From Chryseobacterium sp. OSA05B (GTDB lineage Bacteria > Bacteroidota > Bacteroidia > Flavobacteriales > Weeksellaceae), in assembly GCF_019970065.1 (NCBI RefSeq), contig NZ_JAHXYH010000003.1, positions 558,001-622,000 of the forward strand: DNA of 64,000 nt. Direction: 5' to 3'. Below the pieces are notes generated by a model. It did not search any database. It had not been told where the DNA came from and saw only the letters and a program-made list of their open reading frames with translations. This document shows, piece by piece, positions 1 through 8,107 of the stretch; position 1 is the first letter of the stretch, and each line of letters starts with the position of its first letter. The position numbers and the translations under genes are program-made.

Positions 1-73
1 TTGTTATCAAGGCAAAACTTTCCCTTCTGATTGATTCACAAACACTCTCAAAACTTACTGATTTGCATGACCG

Positions 74-81
74 CAAAAGTA
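74..81 (-). promoter_or_regulatory. Leftward TAnnTTTG -7 box
   Basis: On the minus strand this reads TACTTTTG, matching the Bacteroidetes -7 consensus TAnnTTTG. It would drive a gene starting outside the window. No convincing -33 TTG is seen, only a T-run about 20 bases upstream. Confidence 0.35.
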
Positions 82-222
82 CTAGGAGCTGTGATCATAA
101 AAGGAAGTATGCTCAAGAGCGGTATACAGTTCATAAATCAGCTTATTTTAACACAGTAACTCTTTACAATATTATATCATTTCTGAACCAACTTGCAACG
201 GCTCACTTGCTTGAAATATCCT

Positions 223-230
223 TATATTTG
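223..230 (+). promoter_or_regulatory. Promoter -7 box for the TPR/AraC gene
   Basis: TATATTTG fits TAnnTTTG exactly and lies about 45 bases before the ATG at 275. A well-spaced -33 TTG is not evident. Confidence 0.45.
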
Positions 231-274
231 TCAAAACGCCATTTTAAACAAAATTACCATTGAATTCCAATCAA

Positions 275-1888
275 ATGAGAACTTATCAATCTATTTTATT
301 CCTCATCATTCTACACCTATTCACTTTAGGAAAAAGCCAGAAAATATCCGAAGAACAATTAAAGAACGAGTTACACCAGATACAAGACAAGATCGGCAGT
401 ACAAGTGTCGTAAACACTACCATAAAACAGCTGGAAAAAATCTACAGAACAGCAAAAGAAAATAAATACAATGTTGCATTCCCCATTGGTACTGAACTGA
501 TGCGAACATATTCTACATTGAATAATTCTGAGAAAGTCATTGAAGTTGCAACGGACCTGGAAAGCCATATCAATGAAGATTCATCTCCACAGCAAGTATC
601 TAATATGTACAAGATGAAGGCAGGTTCATTGGGAGATTTGGGGTTTCTGGAAGATTCCCATAAAGCATATCAGGCTTCAAAAAAATATTTGGAAAAAATC
701 AAAGACAATGATGTTCGTCATTATTACAGCAGCTTATTTTATTCCAATTATTCAGGTTATTTTGATCAGAGCAAGAAACAACCGGATTCCGTACGTCTAT
801 ACCTCATAAAAGGGCTAGAGGAGGCAGAAAAAATATCCGAAAAAAAGTCCAGTATAGCACTGGGAAAGAAATATGATTTGATTGTTTCCATACAGGCAAA
901 CCTAACCTTGTATTATTTATGGATCATGCAGCCCGCCCAGCCAAGGACGGCAGAGACATATCTTTTAAAATCATTGAAGATTGCTGAAAACAGGAAAATA
1001 AGTTCACTCAATGAAATGAACCTATACAGAACCGCAGGTGATTTTTATTTTGACCAAAAAAATAATGACAAGGCCATACACTATGCCCAGAAAGGCTTAG
1101 AACTGGAGCGAAAAATTTCATCCCCTTCCGGTCGTGAAATTTTCTACGAAATCTTAACAGAGGCCTATTTGGCTACAAACAATACCCTCGAAGGAAAAAA
1201 ATACAATCAACTCCTTACAAAGCTCAGGGACAGTATTAGAACTGTAGAAAAACATTCAGTGAATAAAGTTACCAAAGCCATCAAAAAAGAAAAGGATACG
1301 GAAAAAAATAACACACTCAGAAACTACTTATATATATTCTTCATTTTAATCATACTAGGATGTGGGGGTATTTGGTACTATTGGAAAAACAGGAATAAAG
1401 TCTTACAACAGAGATTTCAGGAACTCATTACAAAAATAAAGCATGAGTCAGAAAACCGAAAGGACGAAATGGAGAAGCATGAAGAAAAAGCAATAAAAGC
1501 TCCGAAAACAATAGCTGAGGAAACAGTCAATCAATTATTGAGTAAGATATCCAAATTTGAAAAAACAGAAAAATACCTAAAAAGCGATATTACAATAGCT
1601 AGTATGGCAAGTAGTTTTGGCACCAATACAAAATATCTTTCAGAAGTCATAAAATCCTATAAGAACAAGAACTTCAATCAGTACATTAACAGCCTTAGAA
1701 TTGAATACATTACCAGGAAACTGTATGAGGATTCAGTATTGAGGAAGTATAAGATCACTTCTTTGGCAGAATTATGTGGCTACGCCAATCATAGGGTGTT
1801 TCAGACTGCGTTTAAAAAAGAAACAGGCCTAACCCCCTCCGATTTCATTAACAATCTGAAAAAAGAGACTGAAGTTGAAGTAATGTAA
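275..1888 (+). CDS. TPR-containing membrane protein with C-terminal AraC-type HTH
   Basis: A 537-residue protein. A hydrophobic N-terminus (about 1-22, ending GKSQ) looks like a signal peptide or first membrane anchor; alpha-helical TPR-like repeats fill about 30-340, a single membrane span (LYIFFILIILG...) lies near 350-369, a charged linker follows, and an AraC/XylS DNA-binding domain occupies roughly 430-537 (LAELCGY...F...ETGLTPSDF). Such one-component TPR-TM-HTH regulators are common in flavobacteria; TPRs would be outside and the DNA-binding domain in the cytoplasm. A TTG 15 bases upstream is in frame, but the ATG at 275 gives the better signal peptide. Ligand and targets are unknown. 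Confidence 0.85.
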   Translation: MRTYQSILFLIILHLFTLGKSQKISEEQLKNELHQIQDKIGSTSVVNTTIKQLEKIYRTAKENKYNVAFPIGTELMRTYSTLNNSEKVIEVATDLESHINEDSSPQQVSNMYKMKAGSLGDLGFLEDSHKAYQASKKYLEKIKDNDVRHYYSSLFYSNYSGYFDQSKKQPDSVRLYLIKGLEEAEKISEKKSSIALGKKYDLIVSIQANLTLYYLWIMQPAQPRTAETYLLKSLKIAENRKISSLNEMNLYRTAGDFYFDQKNNDKAIHYAQKGLELERKISSPSGREIFYEILTEAYLATNNTLEGKKYNQLLTKLRDSIRTVEKHSVNKVTKAIKKEKDTEKNNTLRNYLYIFFILIILGCGGIWYYWKNRNKVLQQRFQELITKIKHESENRKDEMEKHEEKAIKAPKTIAEETVNQLLSKISKFEKTEKYLKSDITIASMASSFGTNTKYLSEVIKSYKNKNFNQYINSLRIEYITRKLYEDSVLRKYKITSLAELCGYANHRVFQTAFKKETGLTPSDFINNLKKETEVEVM

Positions 1889-1931
1889 TACCAAACAATT
1901 TGAAGAAGTAGCAGCATCAATACACCTTCTC

Positions 1932-1951
1932 ATACCTTTACGAAAAGGTAT
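1932..1951 (+). terminator. Possible weak hairpin after the TPR/AraC gene
   Basis: Eight-base arms ATACCTTT/AAAGGTAT with a 4-base loop lie 43 bases after the stop. No T-tract follows, so terminator function is uncertain. Confidence 0.3.
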
Positions 1952-2142
1952 AATCAATCCTTGAGCAGACATAGGGATTTGGGCATTTGAATCAGTGAGC
2001 ATAATACAAACCGTACCCACAAGGGCAAATATCGCTTTAGAAGAATACCATTCCAAGCTCCTACAAAAGATGGCTAGATCAAAAATGATCTTTGTTCAAG
2101 AGGATAATTGGCGTTTTCCTGTTAATTTTTCAAAATAATATT

Positions 2143-2997
2143 CTACTTAGCTTCTATGCCTTTGGAAGTTATTGCAGAGCCCGCTGACGCAATTACCACA
2201 CAGGCTACGGCAATACATTCGGTAACTGATAAATATTCCTGTAAAAATACGAAAGCGGCTAAAGAGGCCATTGCGGGCTCAAGGCTCATTAAAATACTAA
2301 AAGTTCTTGATGGTAATTGTTTAAGGGCATTTATTTCCAGCGTAAAAGGAATAGCACTGGAAAGCAGAGCGAGTGCTGCGCCTAAACCTATCAATTGTGG
2401 ATTAAGGTGAGCGAGCCGTCCATCAAAAATTCCAAATGGTAATATAAAGATGGTTGCAATGAACATCCCAATGGTAACCGCATCAACGCCTTTCATTATT
2501 TTAGAAATTCTTCCTCCAAGAATAATATAGGCTGCCCAAAAACCACCTGCGAGTAAGGCTAATAAAACACCAATTAAGTTTAATCCGTTACTCGACCACG
2601 GCGCAATTAATGCAATACCAATGGCTGCTAAAATGATCCATACAAAATCTGTTATTTTTTTTGAGCTGAAAATTGCCAGAACCAAAGGTCCGACAAATTC
2701 TAAAGTCACCCCCAGCCCAATTGGGATGCGCTCAATGGCCATGTAGAAAATTAAATTCATTGCCCCTAACGATAATCCGTAAAGTATGACATATTTCCAT
2801 TGCTTCAAATTGAGTTTGGATATATTGGGACGGAAAGCCATCCATAATATAATTGCAGATAACCCAATCCTTAAAGTAGCAGTAGGTGCTGCCCCAATTT
2901 CAGGGAAAAGTCCTTTTGCAATGGCAGCACCACATTGCACACTGACAATGGATAATAATACGGCCGGAATCGGTGGAAGCTGAAACTTAGTCTTCAT
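2143..2997 (-). CDS. EamA/DMT-family inner-membrane exporter (RhtA-like)
   Basis: A 284-residue, very hydrophobic protein with about ten predicted membrane helices in two five-helix halves, the EamA arrangement. The wording of segments such as LEFVGPLVLAIF and LEPAMASLAAFVFLQE is like the threonine/homoserine exporter RhtA subgroup, so export of amino acids or related metabolites is the best guess; the substrate cannot be read from sequence. It stands alone, with no cotranscribed neighbour and no clear terminator. Family assignment is strong, the RhtA sub-assignment moderate. Confidence 0.85.
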   Translation of the reverse strand: MKTKFQLPPIPAVLLSIVSVQCGAAIAKGLFPEIGAAPTATLRIGLSAIILWMAFRPNISKLNLKQWKYVILYGLSLGAMNLIFYMAIERIPIGLGVTLEFVGPLVLAIFSSKKITDFVWIILAAIGIALIAPWSSNGLNLIGVLLALLAGGFWAAYIILGGRISKIMKGVDAVTIGMFIATIFILPFGIFDGRLAHLNPQLIGLGAALALLSSAIPFTLEINALKQLPSRTFSILMSLEPAMASLAAFVFLQEYLSVTECIAVACVVIASAGSAITSKGIEAK

Positions 2998-3383
2998 TAG
3001 TCTGATTTGAGTTGCAATATTACAGCTTTTGATTTGTTCTGTTTACATAGTATGAATGCATTTCATCAATACATCCAATATAAAATCTGCTATTCCTATT
3101 CTCCAGCATGCTTCTTCTTAATTGAAGGGATAACCAATAATCGAAATTTACACAAGAGGAGTTACAGATTTACATTAAAAACGGAAAGAGCATTCAGTAT
3201 TCTGAAAGCTCTGTTCCTATAAAAACCACTTACCGAAAGTCTGATTATGAGACCTGAAAACTTATTACCCAGGCATGAACAAACCATTTAATTCATATGT
3301 TCATTCCTGATCCACAACCTATAACAATTTTTCTGACTTTCAGATTTTTAACAGTTTTTATTGTAAAAAGTAGAAATTTAAAA
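2998..3383. other. Intergenic region, nothing recognised
   Basis: About 386 A+T-rich bases between two minus-strand genes. I found no convincing open frame, RNA gene, strong hairpin or TAnnTTTG promoter. A 71-codon plus-strand frame (3007-3222) has no recognisable features. Confidence 0.5.
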
Positions 3384-4382
3384 TTATTGCTTGATTATTT
3401 TTTTTGAAACCGTTTGCCCATTCTGCAGTTCTCCCTGAAGAATATACACCCCTTTCGGAAGTTTTGAAATATCAATATTCTTCCTATTTTCTATTTTTAA
3501 AACAGATTTTCCATCCAGAGAAGTAATACTGACCTTTTTAACGTTTCCATCAGATTGCAGGGTAATCTTATCTGAGCTTGGGTTCGGATATACTGAAATA
3601 CCGGTCTTGTTTATAGCTAAATCAGAGGTTGATAAAGCACCCGGAACAAGGTAAGAAACCACCTTCGAAACATTCGTAGTTCCATTCAAAGTGAAGGTAT
3701 TGATCCCAAAGGAAAAAACCATTCCTGAAGTCTGATTGATCCATTGGTAAGACTCATGGGTATAGGACAAAGGTGGCTGCCCTGCCATGGTCTGGGTGGC
3801 GGTTCTCATTCTCTTTACTCTGAGAACATTGGTATACGTTCCTGTAGGTGTAATAACCGTGCCATAACCATCCGCAATAAAAGATTCCTGGCCTGCTTCG
3901 CTCGTATTTCCTATACCTGTCGAAACCGTATTGAGTTGATAGGTTTCATTAAATTGCTGCTGATACGTTATCGGAAACTTATACCTGATGAGAGGATCTG
4001 TATACGTTGTAGTTCCGTCCCCCAGACTCGGTCCGAAGTAGGAGCCTATCATGGTAGCTTCCGTATCGGTCATTATGTTGAAGTCATAAGTATCTGCGGC
4101 AATGGGATTCGTAATTCTGTTGGCTGTAGGAAACCTGAAGCAGTTGGTCTGTCCGGGACATGCATTGGTGGTAGATGTGACAACATTAGCTGTAGTATAA
4201 GCAGAAAAATCCCATGTAACATTAGCACCGGCAGCTCCTGCTGTAATGGCTGTAGAGGTTACATCTCCCGATCTGAATGTAACAGGAACATTGATCCTGT
4301 CAACACCTGATCTTGTTACCGTAGGCTGCGCATAAGCCATAATTCCTACGGTAACGGCTAAAAGAAAGTTAATTTTTTTCAT
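3384..4382 (-). CDS. Secreted protein with T9SS type A sorting domain
   Basis: A 332-residue protein. An N-terminal signal peptide (MKKINFLLAVTVGIMAYAQ) is followed by a beta-rich body of unknown function (about 20-250), and a C-terminal T9SS sorting domain (about 260-332: VYPNPSSDKI near its start, GVYILQG and the terminal KKIIKQ). Proteins of this kind pass the outer membrane through the type IX system and are surface-anchored or released after the domain is cleaved. The body is threonine-rich and I do not recognise an enzymatic motif. It has its own promoter upstream. Confidence 0.85.
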   Translation of the reverse strand: MKKINFLLAVTVGIMAYAQPTVTRSGVDRINVPVTFRSGDVTSTAITAGAAGANVTWDFSAYTTANVVTSTTNACPGQTNCFRFPTANRITNPIAADTYDFNIMTDTEATMIGSYFGPSLGDGTTTYTDPLIRYKFPITYQQQFNETYQLNTVSTGIGNTSEAGQESFIADGYGTVITPTGTYTNVLRVKRMRTATQTMAGQPPLSYTHESYQWINQTSGMVFSFGINTFTLNGTTNVSKVVSYLVPGALSTSDLAINKTGISVYPNPSSDKITLQSDGNVKKVSITSLDGKSVLKIENRKNIDISKLPKGVYILQGELQNGQTVSKKIIKQ

Positions 4383-4433
4383 TTGTTTATGATGGGTTTG
4401 GTGAAGTGATTTATATGGAGTGTTTTTTTATTA

Positions 4434-4464
4434 CAAATGTATCCTTAGGCTGACAAAGCATCAA
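4434..4464 (-). promoter_or_regulatory. Promoter of the T9SS protein gene
   Basis: Minus strand: TTG at 4464-4462, a 20-base spacer, then TACATTTG at 4441-4434. This matches the TTG-N19-TAnnTTTG pattern of Bacteroidetes and lies about 50 bases before the start codon. Confidence 0.6.
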
Positions 4465-4542
4465 TCCTTAAAAAAAAGTATTTTTTTCTACCTATTATTA
4501 GGTATTTCATATGACATTTAAAAGCATTACTTTTCTACGTTT

Positions 4543-4592
4543 AGATTCAAAGCAAAAAGCCCGGCACGTGCCGGGCTTTTTGCTTTGAATCT
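4543..4592 (-). terminator. Perfect 50-base palindromic terminator
   Basis: Two 25-base arms (4543-4567 and 4568-4592) are exact reverse complements. The centre is GC-rich (GCCCGGCAC/GTGCCGGGC), flanked by an A5/T5 tract. It ends 13 bases beyond the stop of the AraC gene on the minus strand and can fold on either strand. Confidence 0.8.
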
Positions 4593-4605
4593 ATTGATAG
4601 GATTA

Positions 4606-5520
4606 TTAATTAAATGACTGTCTGTAGCTTAAAGGGGTTTTGTCCGTTTTCTTTTTAAACAGCTTATTGAATGACTGCGGGTGCTCAAAACCTAATGCAT
4701 AAGCAACTTCCGATACGGAAAAACGGGTTGCCGTAAGGTATTCTTTAGCCTTTTCAATCAATTTTTCGTGAATATGCTGCTGGGCATTCTGTCCGGTAAG
4801 ATTCCGGAGCATATCACTCAGATAATGAGGGGAGAGATTAAGCTCAGAGGCCAGAAATTCTACGGTGGGAATACCGTGGTTCAGGGTCTGCTCATTATTA
4901 AAATAATCTTCGAGTACCGTATCCATTTTGGACAGCAGATCACTGTTGACTGCTTTTCTGGTAATAAATTGTCTCTTATAAAAACGGTTGCTGTAATTTA
5001 GTAAAACTTCAATGTAGGAAATAATAACATCCTGGCTAACTTCATCGATGGCGGTATTCAACTCATTTCTGATATTGTCCAGCAGTCCTGTGATGACCGT
5101 TTTCTCCTGATCGGATAAATGCAGGGCTTCATTCGTATCATAAGAAAAGAACCCGAATTTCTTAATGTTCTTTGCCAAAGGATAAGTCCGGATAAAATCA
5201 GGATGAACCAAAAGTGTGTACCCACAGTATTCTGCATCTACATCCGTAGAAAGGATCTGTCCCGGGGATGTGAACATCATGCCTCCTTCATTAAAATCGT
5301 AATATCCCTGTCCATAGCCCATCTTTCCGTGTTCGGAAAATTTATAGGAGATTTTATAAAAATTCATCAGGAAGCTTTTGTTCAGCATTTCTTTATCCAC
5401 ACTCATTTGGGTATTGTCTACCAGACTTACTAATGGATGTAAGGGCTTTGGAAGCTTCAGCAGATTGTGAAGTTCCGATATGGATGAAATTTTCATAGGG
5501 GCATTATCTTTCTTTTCCAT
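4606..5520 (-). CDS. AraC family transcriptional regulator
   Basis: A 304-residue protein. The N-terminal ~190 residues form a ligand-binding cupin-like region (MYTSPGQ-type segment, here GGMMFTSPGQILS), and residues ~205-304 form the paired HTH domain (LASELNLSPHYLSDMLRNLTG, then VAYALGFEHPQSFNKLFKKKTDKTPLSYR). A second in-frame ATG eight codons in is an alternative start. The upstream SDR gene is on the same strand but separated by a strong terminator, so the two probably have separate transcripts, though regulators of this subgroup often control a neighbouring oxidoreductase. Confidence 0.88.
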   Translation of the reverse strand: MEKKDNAPMKISSISELHNLLKLPKPLHPLVSLVDNTQMSVDKEMLNKSFLMNFYKISYKFSEHGKMGYGQGYYDFNEGGMMFTSPGQILSTDVDAEYCGYTLLVHPDFIRTYPLAKNIKKFGFFSYDTNEALHLSDQEKTVITGLLDNIRNELNTAIDEVSQDVIISYIEVLLNYSNRFYKRQFITRKAVNSDLLSKMDTVLEDYFNNEQTLNHGIPTVEFLASELNLSPHYLSDMLRNLTGQNAQQHIHEKLIEKAKEYLTATRFSVSEVAYALGFEHPQSFNKLFKKKTDKTPLSYRQSFN

Positions 5521-5550
5521 GATATAAATGTATTAAATATTTGGTTGAAA

Positions 5551-5581
5551 AGACCGTATAAAACATATATTTATACGGTCT
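5551..5581 (-). terminator. Terminator of the SDR gene
   Basis: Arms AGACCGTATAAA (5551-5562) and TTTATACGGTCT (5570-5581) pair perfectly around a 7-base loop. On the minus strand a TTTT run follows. It lies 16 bases past the SDR stop. Confidence 0.8.
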
Positions 5582-5596
5582 CCCTATTTAAATTTC

Positions 5597-6394
5597 TTAG
5601 ATAAACTGTTTTCCGAACTGCGCTCTGAAAAGCTCATCACCCAGCTCAAGACGCTGTGCATACAATGCCCGGGCATCTTCTCCGGCCACATATCTTAACT
5701 GTTTTTTACCATCCGTAGCAGCTTCATAAACTACCTCAGCAATCTGTACCGGCTCGGAAGCAGCTTCCATCATTCCTTCCATTTTGGAGAACAGAGAATT
5801 GGTCATTTCTTCATACGCAGGGCTCGTTGCTGCATCTAAAGAACGGCTTACAAAATCAGTTTTAATTCCTCCCGGAGAAACTGTTTTAACATCAATTCCG
5901 AATCGGTTCAGTTCGTAGGCTAAACTTTCACTCCAGCCCTCCAGCGCCCATTTGGTGGCATGATAGGTAGAACCTAAAGGAAATGCGATCAATCCGCCAA
6001 TGGATGTTGTGGAAATAAACATTCCGTTTTGCTTTTCTCTGAAATAAGGAATAAATGCCTGTGTTACACGGATTACACCCAAAAGATTGGTGTCCAGCTG
6101 TTTTAAGATCTGTCCATCAGATAAAGCTTCCAAAGGTCCGATAAGCCCATAACCTGCATTATTGAAAACCACATCCACATTACCCAGGTCAATTGCTTTT
6201 TTAACGGTTGATTTTATCTGTTCAAGATTGGTGACATCCAACGGAAGCAGGGTTACATTCTCCAGACCGTTCAGTTCCGTGTCTGCTTCTGGGTTTCTCA
6301 TTGTTGCAATAACGTTCCATCCTCTGCTTTGAAATAATTGGGCAGCCGCTTTTCCTAATCCTGTTGAAGCGCCTGTTATAAAAATTGTTTTCAT
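5597..6394 (-). CDS. SDR family NAD(P)-dependent oxidoreductase
   Basis: A 265-residue classical short-chain dehydrogenase/reductase. The Rossmann cofactor motif TGASTGLG is at residues 7-14, NNAG at 78-81, catalytic Ser131, and the YxxxK pair Tyr144/Lys148. The substrate is unknown; this AraC-linked subgroup is usually annotated only as oxidoreductase. It is cytoplasmic, with no signal peptide, and is followed by a terminator before the AraC regulator. Confidence 0.9.
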   Translation of the reverse strand: MKTIFITGASTGLGKAAAQLFQSRGWNVIATMRNPEADTELNGLENVTLLPLDVTNLEQIKSTVKKAIDLGNVDVVFNNAGYGLIGPLEALSDGQILKQLDTNLLGVIRVTQAFIPYFREKQNGMFISTTSIGGLIAFPLGSTYHATKWALEGWSESLAYELNRFGIDVKTVSPGGIKTDFVSRSLDAATSPAYEEMTNSLFSKMEGMMEAASEPVQIAEVVYEAATDGKKQLRYVAGEDARALYAQRLELGDELFRAQFGKQFI

Positions 6395-6808
6395 TTTTTT
6401 TTATGTATTAAATTAACAAGACAAAGGTCAGAATTAGAAAAAACTCCGGAGTTGCCAAATTGGACTAACGTGTAGCCAAAATGAATCTCTCCCTTAAACT
6501 CATAAAAAAAGCGTCACCGTATAGATACACTGTCCCGCTTTGGTATTAAAAAATTGCAACTGCTGCTACAATCACTCATTTAGCATTACCATAAAAATGG
6601 CTGAGAATGAATTTGCAGAAACCAGCTCGCAGATAATCTTCAATAATTCAATTGTATAAAAACAAAAAAATAGATGTCTTCATAGATCCGGTGAAATTTC
6701 ATCCGTTTCAAAAAATAAGGCTCAGATTATAAAAATCTGAGCCTTTTTCAATATAAGAGATCAAAATATGATGGCTGCCATCACTATTCCTCTCTGATCG
6801 TGTATAAG
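6395..6808. other. Intergenic region with one terminator
   Basis: About 414 bases between two minus-strand genes. Apart from the hairpin at 6717-6748 serving the ketosynthase gene I see no gene, promoter match or repeat. Confidence 0.5.
6717..6748 (-). terminator. Terminator of the ketosynthase III-like gene
   Basis: Arms AAGGCTCAGATT (6717-6728) and AATCTGAGCCTT (6734-6745) with a 5-base loop. T-runs flank both sides, so it may act in both directions; only the minus-strand gene uses it. Confidence 0.75.
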
Positions 6809-7867
6809 TTAAAATTTATAAACAAATGAATTGATATTCATCCCTGCCCCTACAGAAGCGAACAGTACAACGTGTCCTTCTTTGATTTCGTGGGAAGGAA
6901 GTTCTCCATCTAGGATCATTGCAAGTAAAGTAGGAATAGTAGCCACACTGCTGTTTCCTAATTTATTAATGACCATCGGCATAATATTTTCCGGCATCGG
7001 AAGATCGTAAAGCTGATAAAAACGTTTTACGATAGCCTCATCCATTTTTTCATTGGCCTGATGGATGATGATCTTATCAAGCTGATCTATAGAATATCCG
7101 CTGGCATCCAAACATTTTTTCATGGCATCCGCTACATTCACCAGTGCAAATTCATAGATTTTACGGCCATCCATTTTGATATATTTCGTATCCTGACAGC
7201 TTTCATTGTTGTATGACTTTCCGAAATACAGAAAATCTTTTTCGTTTAACGTATGTGAAGCCGATAAGTGAGACTGTATTCCACTGCTATCGTCACTGAG
7301 CTCCAGAATAGCGGCTCCTGCTCCGTCTGCATAGATCATACTGTCTCTATCGTGAACGTCTACAACTCTTGAAAGCGTTTCTGCCCCGATAACCAGGCAG
7401 CGTTTTGCAATTCCTGATCTGATGAAAGCATTGGCCTGTATAACGCCCTCAATCCAGCCCGGACATCCGAAAAGGACATCATAAGCCACACAAAAATTAT
7501 TTTTGATTTTCAGCAGATGCTTTACTCTTGAGGCCAGACTCGGAACACTGTCCGACTGAACGGTACCGAAACGAACATCCCCAAAATTATGGGCAAATAT
7601 GATATAGTCCAATGTTTCAGGATCTATTTTTGAGTTTTCTATTGCTCTCTGTGCTGCTATGAGCCCCAGATCCGAGGTCACCTGATGTTCAGATGCGTAC
7701 CTTCTTTCTTCGATGCCGGTAATTTCCTTTAGCTTTCTGGCAATAATATCATTCGCTTCCTTTAATGACTCTCCGTTTTTATTAATAAAATGATGCTGGT
7801 CAAAAAATAAATTTGTAATTGTTTCCGGCGGAATATAATTGCCGACGCCTATAATCTTGCTTGTCAT
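6809..7867 (-). CDS. 3-oxoacyl-ACP synthase III (FabH-like) family protein
   Basis: A 352-residue thiolase-fold condensing enzyme. The FabH triad is visible: Cys135 in FGCPGW, His269 in IIHQAN, and Asn305 in KLGNSSVAT. KAS III enzymes join an acyl-CoA starter to malonyl-ACP, but the divergent sequence around the active site and its isolation from other fab genes suggest a specialised acyltransferase or ketosynthase in secondary lipid or pigment synthesis rather than the housekeeping FabH. It is a single-gene transcript with its own terminator. Substrate is inferred, not visible. Confidence 0.82.
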   Translation of the reverse strand: MTSKIIGVGNYIPPETITNLFFDQHHFINKNGESLKEANDIIARKLKEITGIEERRYASEHQVTSDLGLIAAQRAIENSKIDPETLDYIIFAHNFGDVRFGTVQSDSVPSLASRVKHLLKIKNNFCVAYDVLFGCPGWIEGVIQANAFIRSGIAKRCLVIGAETLSRVVDVHDRDSMIYADGAGAAILELSDDSSGIQSHLSASHTLNEKDFLYFGKSYNNESCQDTKYIKMDGRKIYEFALVNVADAMKKCLDASGYSIDQLDKIIIHQANEKMDEAIVKRFYQLYDLPMPENIMPMVINKLGNSSVATIPTLLAMILDGELPSHEIKEGHVVLFASVGAGMNINSFVYKF

Positions 7868-8107
7868 TAAAAAAAAATTATGATCTTCTTAAATTCATTT
7901 CGTATTTTTCATGAATTCAAATATTGTACAATAATAACGATAAAATATTTATTAATCGTATGATAAATTATAATTGAATATTTATATTGGTATTCAGCGC
8001 ATACAATGGGACTTCTAATTCCGTTAAATCGCTCTCTATCACTGCTTTTTCACTTCATCCTAAATACCCTGGAATCTTGTCGTCAATTTTTGTAAATTCG
8101 CATACTT

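Larger units (their letters stand above)
1..274. other. Left-edge intergenic region
   Basis: No gene can be supported here; the short open frames lack family resemblance. It holds a leftward -7 box at 74-81 and a rightward one at 223-230, so it is probably the divergent promoter region between the gene at 275 and a gene beyond the left edge. Confidence 0.5.

Noticed and set aside
1..62. Partial coding region at the left edge
   Set aside because: One minus-strand frame is open to the edge, but it lacks a plausible start and is too short to judge.
1829..2056. Minus-strand frame of 75 codons between the TPR/AraC and DMT genes
   Set aside because: It overlaps the end of the well-supported TPR/AraC gene, has no recognisable domain and no promoter; the AQIPMSAQG stretch is suggestive but not enough.
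3007..3222. Plus-strand frame of 71 codons
   Set aside because: No family resemblance, no promoter box, composition like non-coding DNA.
4543..4592. Phage or plasmid attachment site
   Set aside because: The palindrome has a terminator-like GC core with A/T ends next to a stop codon, and no integrase is nearby.
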